From Dendrolimus kikuchii (Eukaryota > Arthropoda > Insecta > Lepidoptera > Lasiocampidae): 64,000 nt of DNA. Position 1 is the stretch's first letter, and each line of letters opens with the position of its first letter. The stretch is taken from contig CM034394.1 of the NCBI GenBank assembly GCA_019925095.2, positions 24,662,272 through 24,726,271 of the forward strand, given 5' to 3'. The position numbers and the translations under genes were made by a program. Shown in pieces: positions 55,724-64,000 of this stretch. The notes beneath the pieces are model-generated. The model ran no database searches, was not told the DNA's origin, and worked only from the letters and a program-made list of their open reading frames with translations.

Positions 55724-56815
55724 CTTTAGAAACGTAATACATGACATGAAATGTTCGTCAATACTTCTTAATTATTAATGAGTTACTTGGAGATTGATCT
55801 ATAATCGAAATTACTATTAAGTAATGCGTATTTTCTATATTTTAGATATAAAAATAAACTTTTTTAAAAAGGTTTTTAAATACAAGCTTTTGAAATCCTG
55901 CATATCATGTAGCAGCAAAGTGCTAGCCAAGACAAGTAAAACGAGCGCAAATACGACGAATCTATCTTGTTTAGTACAGGAGTTCCTATGGCCACCTTCC
56001 GACTCCATCATCAGATCAGCTCCATGATACCATATTATTGCATTGTCACGCGACATACATATGCATGCAAAATTTCAACTCAATCGGAAACCGGGAAGTT
56101 GGTCAAATTTAACTTGCAAGATTCCACCCGAACTTACATACATATTTACTGACATACATAGATAAATCTATTGCAAGTTAAATAAAAGCCTGTAAAAAAC
56201 ACAGTGAAACGTTAAATATATTTTTTAAATAATAAGTCGTTTTATTTTAATCGATTCAGTAATATGTGACTTCTTATATCGATTATGATTTTTAATCGTA
56301 TCACCATTGATAGTTCACGAAGCTACTGAAATCAGTTTGGTAGATGCCAAATCTGTCTTTATAGTTACACCTTCGCTACGTTAATTCGCTTCTGGAATAT
56401 TGAATTAAATATTAGGTTTGATATTTCTAAGAATCATCACATGCCCACTTCGAGACATATATATTTCTTATGTGACGTTGAGGGAAAGCATTGGTGTCGC
56501 CCTATGGTGGGCATCATTAAATTCATCCCCCTCTCATGGCAACAGTCCAGCCGAGGTAAAACTCCTTAGGGAGCTCCCTCGAGCAAGTTGCCCCCCCGGG
56601 CTCGAGCGTCTTCGCTTCGCGAAGGCACTCGCCCCAGAAACCCCGGTAAAGTTGTAAGGTCTTCGGACCAACAACATAAAGTCAAGTCCAATAAAAAAAA
56701 GGGAAAGCATTTGCGCAATGTCGGCGGACCGGGGAGCAGGTTACTGTAGAACGTGTGTGGCAAACCTAATTATTTATACTACAATGTAAGTTTCATCAAT
56801 TTAATAAACGCTTTG
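55724..56815. other. No supported gene; GC-richer block 56490-56690
   Basis: The block has GCCCCCCCGGGCTCGAGCGT and CGAAGGCACTCGCCCCAGAA. Frames on both strands lack known domains. It may be a retroelement scrap. The remainder is AT-rich. Confidence 0.45.
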
Positions 56816-56821
56816 AATGTA

Positions 56822-56935
56822 CTCGTGGTAGCGTAATGGCTAACGCACGCGTCCCAAATTCAAAGGGCGCGGGTTCGAATCCCGGCTGGAACGCATGCAT
56901 CACTTAGACAGTTTTTTGACCTAATGTGCATTGTT
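56822..56935 (+). repeat. S1 SINE head with intact A and B boxes
   Basis: tggtagcgtaatggctaacg, then GGGCGCGGGTTCGAATCCCG and CGCATGCATCACTTAGACAG. The B-box matches the pol III consensus fully. The body is lost after about 56935. Confidence 0.88.
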
Positions 56936-57160
56936 GCCTGCACTGTCCTCTCCCTCGCTCTCTGGCGACCCTGCATCACTAAAATGACTTACAAAAAGGG
57001 ATCCCCTGCCAGTGAGGATCGCTGTGAATTGCTCCCCAACGAGTCTACCGGCCCTAAAGCCTCGCCTACATTATGCCAACTTCCACTGTAATAATCAAGA
57101 AGGTCACGAGGTAAGTGGGCAGCGCGAGTACGTCATGTTCGACACAAGTTTTTTTTATTT
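56936..57160. other. No recognised feature
   Basis: GC-moderate sequence (GGATCCCCTGCCAGTGAGG). Possibly retroelement-derived; not assignable. Confidence 0.4.
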
Positions 57161-57164
57161 TTTT

Positions 57165-57440
57165 TTTATTGCAGGAGTTCAGCAGACAGGCAGACGGCCC
57201 ACTTGATGGAAAGCGGTTACCATCGCCTATGGACATTTGCAGCACCAAAGGTGCTACAAATGCGCTGCTGCTCTCTTAAAGAAGACTGGAACCTGGTCAC
57301 TAATGCCTGAACACAACACAAGGTTGTTATGACGACATACTCTAGACCAGGGGTGGTAGACATCCAGTCGAGCAAATATCCTACCACCTGGCTGTGGGTT
57401 GTTTAGTCGCCTCTTACGACAGGCTTCCTGCACGGATAAA
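57165..57440 (-). repeat. A-family copy, deletion near its 5' end
   Basis: ttattgcaggagttcagcag to TCTTACGACAGG, then a gap of about 30 bp to cttcctgcacggata. Confidence 0.88.
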
Positions 57441-57804
57441 AGTTATGTTGTTGTAAGCACACTGCTCATTTCACTCGCCAATTTCCTGCTTGTCGTGAAA
57501 GTGCACTTAATGCAAACGATGGACATTAAAAGTAATATACGGAACCCTGTCCCCGCATTCTGGTCTCAAGCTAATCCACTTTTATTTAATTTGTCGCTTT
57601 AGAAAATTCACTGGTATTAAAAAAAAGAGAGAAAATATGGCGTATAGGTGGAGCTTTAATGAATTTGTCATAAAAAGCAACGGAGCGCCTCTAATGAGGG
57701 TAGGCTATTAAAATAAAGTAATCAATTCGCTCTACAAAACGGGTCCTTCGTTATTTTCAGTATTCTATAGATTAAAAAATATTTTAATAAAACTTGATTA
57801 AAAA
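57441..57804. other. No recognised feature
   Basis: AT-rich. Confidence 0.45.
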
Positions 57805-58225
57805 CTATGATACGCCCGCGACTTCGTCCACGCTTGACTTGAAATTCCCCCGGGATTCCCGGGACATTGAGTGCCGCAGCATTTAAAAAGTTTTTCAGTT
57901 TTAGCAAAAACTGTGTCGGAATAAGCTAATTTTAAGCACCCGAACAAGTACAAACCGCTCCCGGAAAAATTTCCGCGCGATTCTCGGGATAAGAAATATC
58001 ACACATGCTATTCAATAAAATTTACCATCGATCAGTGAAAAAATCACATAGGAATTCGATTTTCTTCAATCTGGCCATTTTAAATCATTCCCAGAAAAAT
58101 TCCCGCGGGAATCCCAAGGTAAAAAGTAGCGCAGATTTTGAGTCTAAAAATTTGCTTTGGATCAGCGAAACCGCAACGAAATCGGCTCGGTAGTTTTTAC
58201 GTGAATCCCGAACAAACAGACAAAA
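57805..58225 (+). repeat. E-type repeat, GC-start variant
   Basis: CGCCCGCGACTTCGTCCACG, TTTACCATCGATCAGTGAAA, AAATCACATAGGAATTCGAT, CCCAGAAAAATTCCCGCGGG and AACAAACAGACAAAACGATA. More complete than the copy at 40445-40760. Confidence 0.78.
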
Positions 58226-58349
58226 CGATAAACAGACATGCAAGAAATCTATTAAAAATTGCACTGTGTCTCCATCGTTTATATAGTCTATGGGAGTTGT
58301 TTTTTTTAATAGTTTTAATATACAGAAACGGCATGTTTAGAATTGTTTC

Positions 58350-58582
58350 TTTTTTTTTATTGCAGGAGATCAGCAGACAGGCAGACGGCCCACTTGATGG
58401 AAAGCGGTTACCATCGCCTATAGACATTTGCAACACCAAAGTTGCTACAAATGCGCTGCTGCTCTCTTAAGAGAAACTGGAACCTAGTCACTAATGCCGG
58501 AACACAACTCAAGATTGTTATGGCGACATACTTTAGACCAGGAGTGGTGGCTATCCAGTCGGGCAAATGCCCTACCACCTGG
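58350..58582 (-). repeat. A-family copy, 5' part missing
   Basis: ttattgcaggagatcagcag to CCCTACCACCTGGC. Confidence 0.87.
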
Positions 58583-58611
58583 CAAAATTGTATAATATAG
58601 ATAATTAACTA

Positions 58612-58825
58612 GCTGCGCCCCACGGTCTCACCTGCGTGGTGATGAAAAACATCGTTAATATTTGGATAATTCACACTAGATCTTTATAAATTACAGGCTA
58701 TGTATTATTCTGATGTGTAAGCTATACTATTGTAAAGTTTCATCAAAATCGATTCACTAGTTTTTACGTGAAAGAGTAACAAACATACATCCATACATTC
58801 TTACACACTTACGCGTTTATAATAT
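58612..58825 (+). repeat. E-type repeat, single-unit relative of the 13.3-kb array
   Basis: actagctgcgccccacggtc, ATTATTCTGATGTGTAAGCT, GTAAAGTTTCATCAAAATCG and GTTTATAATAT. The LTR at 58826 inserted into its AATATTAC end. Confidence 0.88.
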
Positions 58826-59275
58826 TGTTACAACTTAGCCCCCCGACGAAGCCAAATTCCACGAAGCACGCTATTACCTGTCGGCATTTGAACCAATTGG
58901 TTATTGTTATTGTGGAGAACAGCCTATTGTACTCGTTTATGGCCGTTTGCAGGCATAATTAGCCAGGTGTGCGGATTACGATTTCTAGGAATTTAAGTCG
59001 ACGATACGGGGGGACACATTGTATTTGTGAAGTATAAAAACGACGGCAGGATGGAGAGAGGGGCAGTCTAGCTAGAACCACGATCAAGGCGAGACGTGTA
59101 TATTCGATAACCTATATAGTGACGGACTTTGCGCGTATTATTGAATCGCGCATTACGTTTGAACTGATTGTGTTCAGTTATATTTGTACCTGTGTTATAC
59201 GTGTTTGTTTAGTTTTAATAAATTCTATAGTAATTCCAACGGCATTTTTAATTCGGGTCCTGCGTACTCGTAACA
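58826..59275 (+). mobile_element. L-family solo LTR (450 bp) inserted in an E-type repeat
   Basis: tgttacaacttagccccccg to gcgtactcgtaaca. ATAT at 58822-58825 and 59276-59279. TATAAAA is near 59033 and AATAAA near 59217. Confidence 0.93.
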
Positions 59276-59279
59276 ATAT

Positions 59280-59700
59280 TAATAGTAGGAAGGATAAGAA
59301 TAAAACTAACCAAATAATCATTTTCTAAGGTCCCATCAAATTCCACAAAGTATATTATGTTTATATTATATTATATTAAATATATAGATTAAAGTGGATC
59401 TTATTTCCATAAACGGGAACAAAACTAATTAGAATATTAAGACCTCATTTACACCGTATTGGGTATAGCGCAATAAAAGTGACAAAGCAATATTCCAATT
59501 GTGATATATCAATTAGTTTTACGGCCCACAATAAACATGTTCAACCTAATAGTGGACAACGTTTTGAAATTGGAAGAGCGTTGATTATATTAGAAGGGTC
59601 TCAGGTGTACATTTCAGTCGAAAAGTGATTTGATACTTACAGTTTTAGCTGTCCCTTTACCTGTAGTGGCAAGGAACCAATTTGATGTAAAATAATTATA
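59280..59700. other. No recognised feature
   Basis: AT-rich. Confidence 0.45.
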
Positions 59701-59721
59701 CTTAACTATAATATATTTCAT

Positions 59722-60453
59722 AAAACTACGTTTTAACGGTTTTAAGCGCGGTAATTTATTTGATTTTTAGTATTCCGACCTTTTCGCCACTTTTCAGTGG
59801 CCGTGATCACGGAAGACAAAGATGTCAGGTGTCAATGAGTATTGATAAAGTTTTATTTAGCTTACCGCCAACTTGTTACAATATTACAATGGGTGAAAGA
59901 AAAAAGTTTTTTTCTTTCACTCATTTTAATCTCTTATAATATAAAAATTAATCTTAGAAATGTATGTACGCACATAACTTGAGCACCACTTTACCGATTT
60001 GAATTAAACTTTTTGTGTGTGTTTGGGTGGGTCCCCGGATGGTTTAGATTCACAATTAGAACCGGTAGGTGGCACTAGAATCGGAGCCTAGATTTTTATT
60101 TTTTCAGGGCAGGACAACGTCTGCCGGGACAGCTAGTAATATATAAAATTATTAGAGCTAGACATGTTTGCTGATGAGTTTCTTGCGCCGCTTTTTCTCT
60201 TCAAGACACAATATGTTGCGAAGCGGTGGTAAATTAGATTAGGCTCCCATATAGTAAATAATAACCATAAACAAAATTAAAACGAAATAATTAAAAAGAC
60301 CAATTTGGAGGTAGGCTAAATAAAACTTTAACAATACTCATTGACACTTGACATCTTTGTCTATCGTGATCACGGCCACTGAAAAGTGGCCAAAACGTCG
60401 GAATAATACAAATTAAATAAATTACCGGGCTTAAAACCGTCAAAACTTAGTTG
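59722..60453. repeat. Large inverted repeat, arms about 147 bp
   Basis: Left arm 59722-59869 and right arm 60308-60453 are reverse complements with roughly a dozen differences. Each holds CGTGATCACGGCCACTGAAA and AGTGGC, a GGCCACTGAAAAGTGGCC hairpin in the right arm, and TAAATTACCG.GCTTAAAACC. Between the arms lie a reverse E-type repeat (59960-60140) and a TTTCTTGCGCCGCTTTTTCT segment. A partial third arm copy is at 38698. Confidence 0.88.
59960..60140 (-). repeat. E-type repeat, reverse, inside the inverted repeat
   Basis: Plus strand: TTTGGGTGGGTCCCCGGATG, CACAATTAGAACCGGTAGGT, CAGGGCAGGACAACGTCTGC, cgggacagctagta. Reverse of the copy at 32016. Confidence 0.82.
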
Positions 60454-60654
60454 TATTATGTATACAAGTCGCGAAAACTTAAAAAAATATTACAATATAT
60501 TATTTCATGCGGTTTCGCTCACCTACACTGTGGATCCGTATTATGCATAAATAATAAAAAATTTGGGGATTTAGTGCTCATTTTCGAAAGTTTATAGGTA
60601 ACCAATTTTGTGATAGTTTATTTATTAGGCCGTTAAGAAGAAAGAACCATAAAT

Positions 60655-60965
60655 ATTATCCGTGCAGGAACGGAGAAAGAATACAATTTCCTGCGGCCGG
60701 GCGGCCTGTCGTAAGAAGCTACAAAACAACCCACAGCCAGGTGGTAGGGCATTTGCCCGACTGGATGGCTACCACCCCTGGTCTAAACTATGTCACCATA
60801 ACAACCTTGAGTTGTGTTCCTGCATTAGTGACCAGGTTCCAGTGTCCCTTAAGAGAGCAGCAGCACATTTGTAGCACCTTTGGTGTTGCAGATGTCTGTT
60901 GGCGATGGTAACCGCTTTCCATCAAGAAGGCCGTCTGCCTGTCTGCTGTACTCCTACAATAAAAA
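60655..60965 (+). repeat. A-family SINE-like repeat, full length
   Basis: ttatccgtgcaggaacggag to tactcctacaataaaaag. All blocks. Confidence 0.9.
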
Positions 60966-61911
60966 GATAAAAAAATATATATACAAACATTACAATGAAG
61001 CTGTATTATGTATAAATATTATGGATTATTGTATTTATGGTTTTATTCAATTATTTCCCTTTGGTCTATAATAAAAGAACAAGTTTGGAAGAGTTGGGGC
61101 GAGTTTTATGATACGCATTTTGCATTCTTTTTCAAATTTAGTTTACTTATGGATGTTAGTCTGTTTATTTTCTAATAAAAAATTTTGTGCATCGTTCTGA
61201 ATTGAAGCATTTAATTACTCTTTCTAGCTACATTGAACTTTTAAAGTTACTTTAATATATAAGTTAAGGTCATATACTACAGTGAAAAATCTAAATAAGC
61301 ACGGGACAAAAAGCTTGGGCAAGAAAGCTTAGTGAAGTTTAGAGAATAAAGAAAAACTTTATATATGAGTACATTAGACATAAATATTTTACCTGAAATA
61401 ATACCTTATATGCTAACCTGATATCAAATTTACCTTCCATACTAATCTCATATACCTGTTTTGTTAAACTCGTTTAATCTTGTCTCGGCATATGAATGGT
61501 TTGTATCCTATGGGAAATAAAGCGTGCTAACAAGTATGGAATAGGTTTTTTCAAGCGTAAAAAATGTTAATATCGATCAAAAAGCTTAGTATCAAAACCG
61601 TTCGGTCGCTATCGTGTTATTTTTTCTCTCACCTGTACGTTAACAGAAGATTTATATAAAAGCCGCTAACAGAGATTAATCAAATTACATTATACAATTT
61701 CGAAGTGACTTGTTAGCGGCGCCACAAATTAATAGCATAGCTTTTATTGTAGCACACATCTGTTTTTCGGTTAACATGTGTATAAAGGTGTTTTTTACGG
61801 TTTTATATTTGTCATTGTCAGTATTGGTCGAAGAATAATAATTCTTTGATTTTATTTCGTTATAATTTAAAGTTAATTAGAAACATTGATACTGTTGTAG
61901 AAGTTATGTTG
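60966..61911. other. No recognised feature
   Basis: AT-rich. No supported gene. Confidence 0.5.
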
Positions 61912-62010
61912 GTTTGATGGTTAATGAACCCGCGTCCATTCTGATGAAATGGATTCGAATCCTGGGATTAGACTATGCACCGTTTAAGTTTTTTTTTCTA
62001 ATGTAAATAT
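61912..62010 (+). repeat. tRNA-derived SINE head, diverged S1
   Basis: ttggtttgatggttaatgaa, then aatggattcgaatcctggga (B-box), CTATGCACCGTTTAAG and CTAATGTAAATATTG match the S1 order with many changes. Confidence 0.7.
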
Positions 62011-62295
62011 TGCTTCAAGTACGATATGCCAACAGTAACAGACTGACAGACACGGTTTAAGCAAACAGATTGTACGACCACCATACTTAACTAATATTAG
62101 TTAGTGATTTTCACACATTAATTATTGTGATATAAAACTTTCACAAAAGTCAGCACATAGTAATCGTAAATAAAGCACTACTAAAAAATTCTTAGTCAAG
62201 AATAAAATTACATTTTAAAAGATTTAAAACCACTTTTAATTTATTTTAATCCAAATATTTCGGCCACTTTTCAATGTGTGTCTTCATAGGATATA

Positions 62296-62493
62296 GGACC
62301 AAATCAGTGGACAGTCAAATTTATTAGCTATTCCCTTCAGTATGCTGTTGCTGCTACCACGCAATCTGCTTAGTAACGAAGCTGTTTTTTTACGCCATAA
62401 AAATTAGCTTCGTTACTAAGCAGATTGTCTGGTTGCAACAACAGTACCCTGAAGGGAATAGCTGATAAATTTGACTGTCCACTGATTTGGTCC
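62296..62493. mobile_element. Fold-back element, arms about 87 bp
   Basis: GGACCAAATCAGTGGACAGT at 62296 and its complement ending at 62493 open two arms that pair over about 87 bp with a few mismatches. The loop of about 20 bp is at the centre (tttttttacgccataaaaat). The words AGGACTAAATCAGTG recur at 62512. No frame. It looks like a fold-back MITE. Confidence 0.88.
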
Positions 62494-63112
62494 TTCATTC
62501 AGAGGACTAAATCAGTGTTCGTCATTAATTACTAACATAGACATAAGGGAAAAAAATATTACTAATTACTAATAACATTATTGTGAGTGTTTTGTAAATA
62601 TGTATCGGACTTTGTTGTCTTCAAATAAATAAATTATTATTATTATTATAGGACTTGATGTATTTTTTTAGATATTAAGGAATTTTAGGGAATGTAATCA
62701 GTCCAAAAGTAACTATAGTTAGAATTGAAGGGAACAGAATGAGCGAAACGAGCAGTAACCGGGTCCTAAACGGTAGGCCATTAGGACTGTACGAGCGACA
62801 TTAGTCTTGAGGCATTCACTGGGAAGTAGGGCGCGACGTGACCCGCGCCACGGGCGTTATCGCTCGCCGTGATACGCTACGGTGTGAGGGGTGTATTTTT
62901 AGAGCACATTATTTTTTATTTAAAATAAAAATCGGCTAATAATAAACGTTTGAAATATAGGACCGCTTGTATAACGTTGCCTAAATTTATTTAAGAAACA
63001 CTAAACGCATTTAGTACCCTTAAATACAATTAACGTCTTGAACAACGCAAAATGTGTCGCTAAATATGTTTAAAGAACTGTCAAAGTTAATCACCCAAAA
63101 ATGGGTAATTAA
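62494..63112. other. No recognised feature
   Basis: ATTATTATTATTA near 62634; GC-richer 62810-62890. No gene. Confidence 0.45.
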
Positions 63113-63114
63113 AT

Positions 63115-63350
63115 GCCTAAATGCCAGGTGATAGGGCATTTGCCCGACTGGATGGCTACCATCCCTGGTCTAGAGCATGCCGCCATAACAACTTTGAGTT
63201 GTGTTCCGGCATTAGTGACCAGGTTCCAGACTCACTTAAGAGAGCAGCAGCGTATTTGTAGCACCTTTGATGTTGCAAATGTCCATAGGCGATGGTAACC
63301 GGTTTCCATCCAGTGGGCCGTCTGCCTGCCTGCTGAACTCCTGCAATAAA
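63115..63350 (+). repeat. A-family copy, 5' truncated
   Basis: tgccaggtgatagggcattt to ctcctgcaataaaaatt. Starts at about the same internal point as 5988. Confidence 0.87.
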
Positions 63351-64000
63351 AATTAAAAAAAAAATACATTTAGGACAAAAAAATAGATCCGCATTCTATT
63401 TGGATAATAGAACTGCCAGATTTTACCTGAAGCTAGTTCATCTAGTACATCGTCGACACTATAGAATTCAGATATCTTTGGTCGACATTTTCTGATATAA
63501 TTATTTCAATTCTTAAGATGAATTATTTGCACTTTGATTTGTATTCCGCCGAATATGTGATAAAACGATTGGGAATGTGTGTAGAATTGTTCAGTGCCGT
63601 AAATAGGGCGGAGCCACCGGTGTCCAGGCACAGGGCGTAGATTCTGGGGGGCGCAAAAATGGCCAGACCAGGCAGGACTATTATTTTTTCGGTTTGCTCC
63701 TGGTAGAAACCATGTCTTTCTTAAATAAAATTAAAATAAATTTATTAATTTATAATTTTATGTCTTACTATACTTATAAGGCCGGAATCGAAGTAACTCG
63801 CGCTAAAAGGAAAACAATCTTTTATATTAATTATTTAGTGTACAAATAATTTGTTTAAGACTAATTTGTATACTTTCTCTACATACTACTACTACTTCAT
63901 CATCATTATCCGAGCGTTAATTCCCGGTTGCGTTCGGAGCGTTCACTCCGACGCCCAGGGTCCGCTTGAAATGATACGGCGAATTATGGTTTTAAGTGTA
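63351..64000. other. No supported gene; possible hAT-like end near 63593
   Basis: cagtgccgtaaatagggcgg at 63592 resembles hAT-type or similar element ends (CAGTGNCGTA..TAGGG). No partner end was seen before the window closes. Confidence 0.4.

Noticed and set aside
56822..56900. tRNA gene
   Set aside because: A- and B-box words are present, but SINE body follows and no acceptor stem pairs. The same head recurs in six other places with bodies.

Overview
This is eukaryotic, AT-rich, non-coding DNA, most likely from a moth or butterfly (Lepidoptera). The evidence is the set of interspersed repeats: tRNA-headed SINEs, RTE-type LINE tails ending in (GTAT)n, Jockey/CR1-type LINE 3' ends with the GCCTGGAAGAGATCGC motif, and ACTAGC...-type repeats. 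I recognise these as typical of lepidopteran genomes from memory; no search was run. I found no host protein-coding gene, no true tRNA or rRNA gene, no CRISPR array and no operon. Nearly every long open frame lies in a transposable-element (TE) remnant, often antisense to it.

Families named in the entries: A-family (about 310 bp, SINE-like, over 20 copies or fragments); S1 and S2 (tRNA-derived SINEs); R-family (RTE-like LINE with GTAT tail, 11 copies, the longest at 53550-55709 carrying a reverse transcriptase); J-family (Jockey/CR1-like LINE 3' ends at about 4.9, 22.2, 37.1 and 51.0 kb); L-family (nine solo LTRs of 429-513 bp); E-type repeats (ACTAGC start, usually ATTACTAGGA end); and several DNA-transposon-like units with terminal inverted repeats.

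Layout. 0-10 kb: A copies, one S1 SINE, two solo LTRs, a perfect 66-bp palindrome and a J-family tail broken by an E repeat. 10-20 kb: two reverse solo LTRs, a 549-bp TIR element with TAA target duplications, a four-unit tandem E array, RTE C-terminal remnants and a small TIR element broken by a 72-bp R insertion. 20-32 kb: nested J/R tails, two solo LTRs (one at the edge of a TA microsatellite), two oppositely oriented hAT-like copies and paired LINE tails with clean target duplications. 32-44 kb: a LINE inserted in a LINE that gives a false 180-codon ORF, and an ATCGATGT-rich element between 69-bp direct repeats. 44-56 kb: R copies, a GC-rich insert in a J copy, a locus with both inverted and tandem repeats, and the long RTE copy. 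56-64 kb: more A copies, the last solo LTR and two large inverted-repeat structures.

The elements do not form a pathway. The useful content is the insertion record: many target-site duplications (TSDs) are still readable, so the order of nesting can be deduced. Dense nesting with only solo LTRs suggests old intergenic or heterochromatic DNA.
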